64,000 nucleotides of DNA from Candidatus Daviesbacteria bacterium (GTDB taxonomy: Bacteria; Patescibacteria; Microgenomatia; Daviesbacterales; UBA10151): NCBI GenBank assembly GCA_028687915.1, contig JAQTZF010000001.1:806001-870000 (forward strand). The letters run 5' to 3'. This document shows positions 1 to 8,315 of the stretch, one piece after another. A program made the position numbers and the translations under genes. Each line of letters starts with the position of its first letter. The first letter of the stretch is position 1. The notes below the pieces were generated by a model that saw only the letters and a list, made by a program, of their open reading frames with translations, did no database searches and had not been told where the DNA came from.

Positions 1-2712
1 GGCCCAGAAGGAACCAGTATTATAGAAGCAGCTGAAGAATCTGAAGATGATTTAGCAGATACAGAAGAGGATACAGCAGCTGTAGAAGATATAAAACCAG
101 CAGTAGCAGAAGGCACTGGAATTCCCGGGGACACAATATTGCCTGAAACTCTAGAAACAGCTGAGGAGGATTCTGAAGAAGAAAATGCTCCTGTAACGTC
201 AGAAGGTAATTTAGAGCCGGAGATATCAACAGAGCGAGGCACAAACACAACAGCTCAAACCCGAGGAAGATACGAATTTGGTGTTATCAGGGATGATGAT
301 GTAATTGATAAAAATGCCAGCTTACAAGCCAGAAAAGATTTCCACGAAAGAATTAGCAAGGGAAGATGGTTTGAATTCTGGAGATGGCCGGAAAAAATCG
401 CCTTAAGGCTTAGTGAAGGTGGAATAGAAAATATTCAGCAGGAAAAGCTTAGAAACGCCTGTATTGCAAATGGAGTTTCATTTTTAGATATAAAACAAAT
501 AAAAAGTGCTATAACTGAGGCAGACAGGATTCAATCTAATGAACGACAAGAATCCCTCTTGGAAAGATTTGCAGCAGGAAGAATTGTTAAAAGAGAAGAT
601 GATAAAAAACCAATAATCGAAGAAAAAGTATTATTGGCAGAAGATTCTCCTCTTAGGGCAGCTTTGTTAAGCGACATTATTAAGCCTGTGGTAGATGGCG
701 AGATTACTGGTTCGCGCACTGAACAACAAAAGCAGATTCAGGAGAAATTAGCTGCAGTAATTAAAAAAAATCTCAATGATCCAAAAGTAAAAGAAATCTT
801 TGGAGCAGAAGCCAGTGATTTTGGTTATGTTGCTGAATATTTTGCCACAGACCTTCTTGAAAAAAGCCTGGCAGTCAAAGAACAAATGGAGTTTCATAAA
901 GAATCTCTGGAACAAATATCAGCTTATATAGATATCCATATTGGAATTGCCAGAGATCAAAGCAATACAGATACCAGAAACACTGTTGATAGGGCTGTAG
1001 CATGGGCTAGAAGCAGACAAAATGATCGAATGTTTACTAAGGGAGTACAGGAAGTAGTAGGGAATAGGGGATGGATTTTAAATCCTGCTGTAGTGGGTAT
1101 AGCTACCAGCTTAGCAACCCATGGTTTATTAAGCAGTGTCGGTTTTGGAGGAAGAGTAGCTGGAATAGCAGCACCTATAGCTGGTGCTATGGGAGGTGCT
1201 GTTGTGGCTGGAGCCAGAAGGTATTTTGAAATCGGCGGTGACAGAAGAATGCAGGAAGCGGAACTTTCCATGGGAGAAGTACTTCCGGAAAAACGCCATG
1301 CCACAGACCGTATCGGAAAATGGATGGAACGAGCTATGGGTGGATACCGCAGAGAAGACTTGCTTCAATATAGATATGATTCTGTTAAGACAAGTGACCT
1401 TATTAATGGCAGCGGGGAAATTAATAATATATTTGACACAGATAGCACTAATCCAAAGAGAACGCTTAAGAGCGTTGACCAGTTGTTATCCCAACCTTTG
1501 GATATTCCAGCTGGAATTGATGATACTACCAAGGAAATAAGGGAATCTAATAGAAAAGCTGTTGCCGAAAGAATGGAAGAAATTCGTCTTAGAATTAACA
1601 GAGGTAAAAGACAAAAAGTTGATTTACTCACATTCTCTGACAAAACTCAGGTTAACCAGGAGCTTAATGCTTTATATGATGCTGCAGATAAATTAGAACA
1701 GGCATTAACAGCTAGTGATGCAGATGTGGCAGCATTAAAGTTTTTTGCTGACACCGCACTAAATGATGCCTTTGATAGAGATAAAAAACTAAAAGACAAT
1801 GGTTTTAGAGGCTATAGAGCAAGACAAGCTGCTGGTGCAGCAGTTTTTGGAGGAACAGTAGGACTTGCAGGAGCACTAACCACAGGAGTCTTTTTACAAC
1901 ATGGAGCAGCAGAAATAGCCAGGCATAACCCAGGTATTTCTAAAGTACCTATTATTGGTGGGTTATTTCAACCAGGACAAACAGCGCTTGAAAAAACTGC
2001 ACATAATATAGGTACAGTTTTAGGACATCCAGAAATAGGCACAGGACCAGCCAGTGTTGATACTTTCAAAGATATGTTTGATCACGGAGGCAGGGTAAAT
2101 ATTGGCAATACCACTCTTGAAGCAAACCCAGACCACACTGTTACTTTTTTTGATCGAAACACAAACCAGCCACTTTCAAACATACCAAAAACATATTTGG
2201 AAGCTGATGGTAAATTAATTGTCCCTGGAAATATTGGTGACTTACCTGGAGAAATGCACAGTTGGGCTCACAGTGAAACTTTTGAACATTCTATAAGACA
2301 ACAAATTCAGGAAGCAATGGCAGTTAATGAAGTCACTAAAATTGATATTGGTGAACTTACAGTTGGTATCAAGGGTAATGAAGTACATATTTTAACAAGT
2401 GACCAAATAGATCCTATAACAGGGAAACTTATACCAGGACAGAAACCTTTGATTGGAACAATTGACCAAAACTCTAACTTTCACTTTACCGGAGCTACTT
2501 CAGAAGAAATTAGTAAAGTTCAGGCAGAATTAGCAGCCCATGGTTTTAAAACCCAGGTTGAAGATATTCCTGGCAAATCTGAAATAAAAGGAGTCATAGA
2601 TCATTTCAAGGAAAAAGGTATGGTTGAAAAGGCCAATAGGCTTTTTTGGCATGATAACAACACCACAATGCACTTAAATGCACAGGGAATTCTGGTGGGT
2701 GCAAGATGGTAA
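1..2712 (+). CDS. Giant uncharacterised envelope-cluster protein (5' end outside window)
   Basis: The frame is open to the left edge of the window, so the true start lies upstream; the TTG at 139 is only an internal codon. About 903 residues are visible. The first ~80 codons are strongly acidic (Glu/Asp/Ala-rich), followed by a mostly helical, charged region. Gly/Ala-rich hydrophobic stretches are encoded near 1075-1220 and 1830-1900, and the C-terminal part is more beta-like. I recognise no enzymatic motif. The gene is followed by another giant gene and an LCP-family gene on the same strand, which suggests a cell-envelope role; this is inference. The stop at 2710-2712 probably results from a one-base shift, because the next frame (from about 2700) continues naturally into the downstream gene. 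Certain as coding sequence, unknown in function. Confidence 0.8.
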   Translation, partial: GPEGTSIIEAAEESEDDLADTEEDTAAVEDIKPAVAEGTGIPGDTILPETLETAEEDSEEENAPVTSEGNLEPEISTERGTNTTAQTRGRYEFGVIRDDDVIDKNASLQARKDFHERISKGRWFEFWRWPEKIALRLSEGGIENIQQEKLRNACIANGVSFLDIKQIKSAITEADRIQSNERQESLLERFAAGRIVKREDDKKPIIEEKVLLAEDSPLRAALLSDIIKPVVDGEITGSRTEQQKQIQEKLAAVIKKNLNDPKVKEIFGAEASDFGYVAEYFATDLLEKSLAVKEQMEFHKESLEQISAYIDIHIGIARDQSNTDTRNTVDRAVAWARSRQNDRMFTKGVQEVVGNRGWILNPAVVGIATSLATHGLLSSVGFGGRVAGIAAPIAGAMGGAVVAGARRYFEIGGDRRMQEAELSMGEVLPEKRHATDRIGKWMERAMGGYRREDLLQYRYDSVKTSDLINGSGEINNIFDTDSTNPKRTLKSVDQLLSQPLDIPAGIDDTTKEIRESNRKAVAERMEEIRLRINRGKRQKVDLLTFSDKTQVNQELNALYDAADKLEQALTASDADVAALKFFADTALNDAFDRDKKLKDNGFRGYRARQAAGAAVFGGTVGLAGALTTGVFLQHGAAEIARHNPGISKVPIIGGLFQPGQTALEKTAHNIGTVLGHPEIGTGPASVDTFKDMFDHGGRVNIGNTTLEANPDHTVTFFDRNTNQPLSNIPKTYLEADGKLIVPGNIGDLPGEMHSWAHSETFEHSIRQQIQEAMAVNEVTKIDIGELTVGIKGNEVHILTSDQIDPITGKLIPGQKPLIGTIDQNSNFHFTGATSEEISKVQAELAAHGFKTQVEDIPGKSEIKGVIDHFKEKGMVEKANRLFWHDNNTTMHLNAQGILVGARW

Positions 2713-5700
2713 GGAATTGCAGTTTTATCACCACCTTTTACCCGGTGAAACTGTTGATTTGGATATGAGCAAGATGATTTCCCAAATGACTCCAGCAGGA
2801 GGGGTAAATTGGGATAACACCATTGATAGCCAATATAGTCACCTTATGAATGACATCACAACCAACCCTGATGGAACCCACAATTACAAGAACTTTGAAT
2901 TTTTAATTACCCCAAATGATGCTGCTGATAATGCCAGAGATATAATAAAAATTACCGTAGGGGCTGATGGACATGCACAAATCCCCAAAGGAGTAGATTT
3001 ACACCAATTTTTTGATACCAAAAGTGGTGATGTGAAGCAATTAGCAAGGTTTATAGAAGTAGCTCATGTAGAAGCAGATGGGTCCAGAACAATTATTTCT
3101 ACCTCAGTAGGGAAGGGAATTGATAATATTTTAGTAGAAGGTCCAGGTACTCATACTCTTAATGCTATACCCCCACTTGCTAAAGAATTAATCCCTCCAT
3201 CATTTGAAGCTCCACCAATCATCCCAATCCCATTCGCCCCAAGACATCCTTTAGAAGAAATTGGAGAGGAGGAGATAGGAGGAGGTTACTACCCTGAGGG
3301 AGTATTTCCGCGCGGAACAAGAATTGCAGACGTAATAAGAAGAGGAAGGGGAATCCGACGAGGACACTCGCCATATGAACTTTCAGAAAGAGACATAACC
3401 ATTGATCATGAAGAAGGAATGGCTGCCTTAGCCGAGTTGAGACAGTCATTTGAAAATACTGATGGAGTTTATGTTGTTTTAGGTGGTGCTATAGGGGATG
3501 CTGTTATTAGTACCGCTTATATCAAAGGCATTCAACAAGCTCTAAACCAATCTGGAAAGAGTATACCTTTGACAATCATGGTAAGCCAGGATCAGGGAGA
3601 TCTTTACGATGCTTGGGGACAGGGAAATATCAAAATAGTTAAAGTAGCTAGAAATAGCGGTTTGGCTGAAGCAACATCTGCGATTACCGCTTCTAGCTTA
3701 AAGAATCCTCTTATTTTTGACTTTGAACATGCAAGAGCTGCAAATCCTACTATTGAAATAGAGGAAGTAAATAATCAAAAAATCACAACCGTCGCAAATC
3801 TCTTAATCCCGGCAGTACACCTTTATAATAATGGCTCAGATAGTGAAAAAAGATATTCAAAATTCATTGAAGAATTATTGTCCCTTCCTGAAAACTCAGT
3901 TGATCCGCAAATTGCAAAACCAACAATTGAGCTGCCAAGTAATAAAGATCAACTCTATGAAAACCTTGCAAATCGTTGCGGAATTGATACTAATAATCCA
4001 AATCAAATTTCAATTATTGTAGAAGGATCACGTCCGGGAAAACGCTATGGTATGCAAAATTGGGCAACTGTCATTACTGAAATACAAAAACAATATCCCA
4101 ACTATCAGTTCAATGTCCTCTTTAACAAACAAGATAGACGCGTCGGTTATACAGAAGATGATATTAGAACAACATTAACTAACGCTGGTGTTATAAATAG
4201 CTGTCATTTAGTAGATGGCACTTTAATGGAGCTAGCAGTTCTTTTGGAAAAACAAAAGTTAACACTTACAAATGATAGTGGGCTTGCACACATCGCAGGT
4301 GCACTTAAAAATGGCCCTAGTGTAGTAATGCTATTTTTACCAAAAGATTCGTCAGTAAACATGTGGGCTTCAAGCAAAAAGCACATACCTATAGCTTTAT
4401 CAAAAGAGGAAGAACAAAATCTCAGTAATGTTGATATTAATGATGAGAATGAAGACCGTAAATTAATGAATAAAATCCCTCCTGAAAGGATAATTCAAAA
4501 AGCTCTTGAAGTATTAAACTCACAACCTACAGCAATCTCAACACCAGCACCACGAAGAAGTACTGGAACAGGAGCTCCTCCGACCATAGATAATACATTT
4601 AGTCCTGGTACACCTGCTTATAATGCCATGGAAAATCATTCAGAAGCAGAAAGATTATTACCAGTTTGGCGAAACCTTTTACAAGTAAAAACTACAGGAG
4701 ATCCGACTCAATTAGAAGAAACTATAAAAACAATTGAAGCAAAGTGGCCAGATTTAGCAGCTTCTACTACACCACAAACGACACCAGCATCTACACAGCC
4801 AGTTGTAACAACACCTCCTATCGCGATAACTGATGAGGAATTGGCAGCAACAACTCCAGAAAATCCTAATATCAACCCCTTCCGTCGCACACAATTAGCA
4901 GCCTGGAATTCTTTCGAAAACCATAGGGAAGCCGAACGATGGTTGCCAGTATTGAGAAACATTTTACAAGAAGGCGCTGAAAGGGATCCAGATCAATTAG
5001 AAAAAGATATAAAAACAATTGAAGCAAAATGGCCTGATTTGGCAATAACAATTCTGCCAGCCCCTACCGTAACCGCATCAGGAGGTCCAGCCCAGTCAAA
5101 AATGTCAATTTGGGGAAGAGAGATTCCTAGAACTTTCCAACCTGACAGCTCAGGTTCTTTACCTCGCAGCATGGGAGGCAACCGTTATGATCTGGATATG
5201 AATGGAAATTTATACATCGACGAAAGACCAGCCTCTGAAAAAGAGGTCGAAGACTTCAATAAACTTCACCCTCATCCCAGAGGACTACAAGCCCGCGTTC
5301 CAATACTAGCACCACCAACAGCTGAAGAGTTAAATGCTCCCGCACCAACCAAACCCGGAGGAACTTTACTTGTAAATCTACCAAGACCTGCCCCAGCTCC
5401 AACAACACCTCCAATAGCAATAACTGATGAGGAATTGACTGCAGCAACGCCGCCAGAGCAACCACCTGTCGCAACCTCACCTTTACCTCAACCCGGTCCA
5501 AGACAAAGAGTTCTTCTGACAAATATGCCAAGACCTACTGTTATTCCACCAACTCCAGCACCAACAACTGAACCCAATGAATCAGTTACTTCAGCTAATA
5601 ATGAAGAAACTCTTAATATCAGTGAAGAACAATCAAGGGTAATTAATAGTATCCAAAGGATTGCCCCTCAACTAAATCAAGAGAAAATACTAGAATTTAT

Positions 5701-6322
5701 TGCAAGAGCCCACACTATAAACCCAAGCAGTATTCTTAAAACCACCAGTTTATTAAGTGAAGAGTTAGCCATAGAAGAATTTATCCGCGAGTGGGAGACT
5801 GAATCAACTGCAGGTAAAACGAACGATCCGCTTGAAGTATGGCTAAACAATAAGCTTACTGCAACTGAACCAACACCTGTTGAAAACACAAGTACACCAG
5901 CTGCTTTTGAATTTACAGAGGAACAAAAAGCTCAGTTTGAAGATCAAAAAGAAAAAATTGCTGCAACTTTAGAAACTAATGGAATAATGGATGATAATAA
6001 TTTAGGGGAGCTTTACCAAATTTATAATTTAATTACAGATCAATGGTCTTTGATTGATATAGAACCTGCTGAAGATTTAAAAGAGCTTGCTACTTCCATT
6101 TCAGATAGAATCAAAGGAACTGATGATAAATTTAAGTTAGCTGGTCTTTTGGCTAACCTCTTTTCCAATCCTGATGTTCAAACCAAATATCCTGACTTAA
6201 ACGATTACTTTAATAATAGATCCATTGATACTGCGGATCAAAGAGCTATTGTACGTAGACAGTTCTTTGAATTTATGTACTCCTTAAAAGCTGTTAATGA
6301 TCTTGTCTCACCTCAGCCTTAA
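2678..6322 (+). CDS. Large multidomain protein with embedded GT9-like glycosyltransferase domain
   Basis: 1,214 codons if started at ATG 2678, which overlaps the upstream gene by 35 bases; ATG 2766 is an alternative. No Shine-Dalgarno sequence is evident, and the piece is probably the 3' part of the upstream gene after a frameshift. Residues ~265-600 look like a GT9 (ADP-heptose:LPS heptosyltransferase-type) domain: a 'GGAIGDAV' N-terminal loop at ~268, 'RPGKRYG' in the middle and 'NDSGLAHIAG' at ~531, the usual donor-binding motif. The second half is a Pro/Thr/Ala-rich linker with two ~43-residue repeats (around 650 and 746, both ending 'IEAKWPDLA') and two copies of 'PPIAITDEEL'. The C-terminus is helical. 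GT9 enzymes transfer sugars from nucleotide donors; the acceptor is unknown. No clear signal peptide is seen. Confidence 0.75.
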   Translation: MHREFWWVQDGKELQFYHHLLPGETVDLDMSKMISQMTPAGGVNWDNTIDSQYSHLMNDITTNPDGTHNYKNFEFLITPNDAADNARDIIKITVGADGHAQIPKGVDLHQFFDTKSGDVKQLARFIEVAHVEADGSRTIISTSVGKGIDNILVEGPGTHTLNAIPPLAKELIPPSFEAPPIIPIPFAPRHPLEEIGEEEIGGGYYPEGVFPRGTRIADVIRRGRGIRRGHSPYELSERDITIDHEEGMAALAELRQSFENTDGVYVVLGGAIGDAVISTAYIKGIQQALNQSGKSIPLTIMVSQDQGDLYDAWGQGNIKIVKVARNSGLAEATSAITASSLKNPLIFDFEHARAANPTIEIEEVNNQKITTVANLLIPAVHLYNNGSDSEKRYSKFIEELLSLPENSVDPQIAKPTIELPSNKDQLYENLANRCGIDTNNPNQISIIVEGSRPGKRYGMQNWATVITEIQKQYPNYQFNVLFNKQDRRVGYTEDDIRTTLTNAGVINSCHLVDGTLMELAVLLEKQKLTLTNDSGLAHIAGALKNGPSVVMLFLPKDSSVNMWASSKKHIPIALSKEEEQNLSNVDINDENEDRKLMNKIPPERIIQKALEVLNSQPTAISTPAPRRSTGTGAPPTIDNTFSPGTPAYNAMENHSEAERLLPVWRNLLQVKTTGDPTQLEETIKTIEAKWPDLAASTTPQTTPASTQPVVTTPPIAITDEELAATTPENPNINPFRRTQLAAWNSFENHREAERWLPVLRNILQEGAERDPDQLEKDIKTIEAKWPDLAITILPAPTVTASGGPAQSKMSIWGREIPRTFQPDSSGSLPRSMGGNRYDLDMNGNLYIDERPASEKEVEDFNKLHPHPRGLQARVPILAPPTAEELNAPAPTKPGGTLLVNLPRPAPAPTTPPIAITDEELTAATPPEQPPVATSPLPQPGPRQRVLLTNMPRPTVIPPTPAPTTEPNESVTSANNEETLNISEEQSRVINSIQRIAPQLNQEKILEFIARAHTINPSSILKTTSLLSEELAIEEFIREWETESTAGKTNDPLEVWLNNKLTATEPTPVENTSTPAAFEFTEEQKAQFEDQKEKIAATLETNGIMDDNNLGELYQIYNLITDQWSLIDIEPAEDLKELATSISDRIKGTDDKFKLAGLLANLFSNPDVQTKYPDLNDYFNNRSIDTADQRAIVRRQFFEFMYSLKAVNDLVSPQP

Positions 6323-6327
6323 TCAAC

Positions 6328-8301
6328 ATGGAAGAAAAAGGTGCTGAACCGGCTATGATATCCAGAAGGCAGTTTTTTAATCTGGTAAAAGATAAAGCCC
6401 CTGCTGTTATTACTGCTCCTTTTGTATTGGACAATATTTTAACAAACCAAACAACAAACCCTCCAGAAATAAACTCTAAGGAAAGTGAAGATTTTTTAGA
6501 AAAATCTACCTCACAATTGTCTAACAGCATATTGTCTTTGAGCCCTGATAAAAAACAATCCAGTTCAACAACAACTCTACTTGCATCAGCAGCTTTTCTA
6601 AGTTCTAAGAAAGATAGCCAACAAGAAAAACTTACACCAAGTGACCCTTTTTTTGGGAACACACTGGAATTACTTCTACCGGAAATTGAAGATCCTTTTT
6701 TTGGAGGCGGTCTGGAACTACTTTTACCAGACTTGGAAGAGACAAAAGGCAAAAAAGAGGGAGTGTTAAATAAATTGTGGACCAGAAGACAAACTATTGG
6801 CGCATTAGGAGCTGGACTAATAACAGCAACTGCCTTATCCAAACTCACAATTCCTACAGTATCAGAATATATGAAGAAAGTGTTTAATACGGTTGAGGCA
6901 GAAGCAGTTGAATTTGATCCAAATAAGATCTTCCCTCCAGTCCCAACCCCTATCCCAGGTAAAAAAGAATCAAAACCTATCCAAAAACCCAATCCAGAAA
7001 AACCTAAACCTTTACCAACACCAGAAAAACCACCCAAAGAAATTGTTGGTAATAAAAATTTAGCAGAATTTTTTCTTGGTGACCTTTTAGAAAAATTTAA
7101 AACTAGAAGACAGGAGAGAGTAAAAAATCCTGACGCAGCCGAACGAATTAATAAAGAATTACTTGGATCAGATAGTATTTTCACGGTTTATATGGGAATA
7201 GATGAAACTCGTGACAGACCAAAAGTCTTTAGTTCTGTTGGATGGGGCAGATCAGACATTGTTCTTTTAACCGCTTTTAATATTCATACTTTTCAAACAA
7301 AAGTTGTTTCTATACCAAGGGATTTATTTGCACCAGAACTCGCAAAATACTTTCCTAAAGATCCTAAAAATCCCAATGCAGCTCCACCTAAAGTTAATTC
7401 AATGACAACCGTTGAGTATGCAAAATCAATTGGAAATATTAAAGAAAGCGTAAATGAGTATGAATTAATTAAAAAAATCATTGAATCAGCAACCGGATGC
7501 CCGATTGATATGATGGTAAAAACTAATATCGATTTTATGCAGGGATCATGGGATAGAAAAATACCAGGAATTTTTGACAGACTCACACCAAATGGAATTG
7601 ATGTATTAATACCAGAAAGTTTTACAGATAAAGAATACCCAACACCTGGGGAAGGAGATGAAACTATCTTTTTTGAAAAAGGATGGCAAACACTTAGTAC
7701 AGGAAAATACCCAAAAAGAGCTGGTAATCCAGGAAAAGGAGGTTATACAAATCCTGATACAGTTTCCAGAAACATTACTGCATATGCTAGATCAAGAAAA
7801 GGGGACTCTGATTTTGCCAGGTCAGACAGACAAAGACAGATACTTTCTGCTTCACTTAAGGCAATTATGCCTGACGTTCTAAAAGATTTAACTGCTGGGT
7901 CTTCAAAGTCATTGGATACAATTGTCTCTGCCCTTGAAGGACAAAAACAGGCTGCAAATCTCTTTTTTGACGTTGATATTATCGAGATTGTTAAAACACT
8001 AAACGCAAATATTTTAAAACTAAGACAAACTGCAAACGGCACAGCTGCACTAGGTGTGTTGATTGCAAATACTGCAGGTGTTGTAAGTAAAATCTCGAAA
8101 GATGACAAAAACTCGTTTGTCTCATATGGGCCCACTTTTACTGATGGACTAGATAAAGTAGACGAAAAAGATCCGAATTTTTGGTTTGCTGAATCAAAGC
8201 CTGCTGGTTCTTCAACTAGCTTACCGCCCACTCAACTAGGTAATTATTTATCTTATTGGGCACCCTTAAGAAATAAAGTTATGAGTATAATGAAAAACTG
8301 A
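6328..8301 (+). CDS. LytR-CpsA-Psr (LCP) family protein
   Basis: 657 residues. The LCP domain spans roughly 285-520 and has the family's signature pieces: 'MGIDET', 'RSDIVLLTAFN', 'SIPRDL', 'KVNSM' and the conserved Arg/Asp block 'DSDFARSDRQRQIL'. LCP proteins transfer lipid-linked glycopolymers to peptidoglycan on the outer face of the membrane. A hydrophobic segment at ~155-173 probably anchors the domain. Twin-arginine-like motifs occur twice, 'SRRQFF' near the N-terminus and 'TRRQTIG' just before the hydrophobic segment. A 16-residue unit starting 'DPFFG' and ending 'LLLPEIE/LLLPDLE' is repeated in tandem at ~106-137. ATG 6355 ('MISRRQ') is an alternative start with a GGT-type purine run upstream. 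The gene follows the giant proteins by 5 bases and is probably in their operon. Confidence 0.88.
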   Translation: MEEKGAEPAMISRRQFFNLVKDKAPAVITAPFVLDNILTNQTTNPPEINSKESEDFLEKSTSQLSNSILSLSPDKKQSSSTTTLLASAAFLSSKKDSQQEKLTPSDPFFGNTLELLLPEIEDPFFGGGLELLLPDLEETKGKKEGVLNKLWTRRQTIGALGAGLITATALSKLTIPTVSEYMKKVFNTVEAEAVEFDPNKIFPPVPTPIPGKKESKPIQKPNPEKPKPLPTPEKPPKEIVGNKNLAEFFLGDLLEKFKTRRQERVKNPDAAERINKELLGSDSIFTVYMGIDETRDRPKVFSSVGWGRSDIVLLTAFNIHTFQTKVVSIPRDLFAPELAKYFPKDPKNPNAAPPKVNSMTTVEYAKSIGNIKESVNEYELIKKIIESATGCPIDMMVKTNIDFMQGSWDRKIPGIFDRLTPNGIDVLIPESFTDKEYPTPGEGDETIFFEKGWQTLSTGKYPKRAGNPGKGGYTNPDTVSRNITAYARSRKGDSDFARSDRQRQILSASLKAIMPDVLKDLTAGSSKSLDTIVSALEGQKQAANLFFDVDIIEIVKTLNANILKLRQTANGTAALGVLIANTAGVVSKISKDDKNSFVSYGPTFTDGLDKVDEKDPNFWFAESKPAGSSTSLPPTQLGNYLSYWAPLRNKVMSIMKN

Positions 8302-8303
8302 AG

Positions 8304-8309
8304 TATAAT
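8304..8309 (+). promoter_or_regulatory. -10 box of recG, leaderless type
   Basis: A perfect TATAAT lies 6 bases before the recG ATG and overlaps the end of the LCP gene region. No good -35 is seen. The spacing places the transcription start at or next to the ATG, so recG may be made from a leaderless mRNA. Confidence 0.55.
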
Positions 8310-8315
8310 CTCCTC

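Noticed and set aside
139..2712. Start of the first gene at TTG 139
   Set aside because: The frame continues open to base 1 with the same acidic composition, so it is an internal codon of a gene entering from the left.
6294..7184. Long open frame antisense to the LCP gene (296 codons)
   Set aside because: Mirrors the codon bias of the real LCP gene, has no start signals and Ser/Leu/Phe-rich nonsense composition, and the LCP frame is unmistakable.
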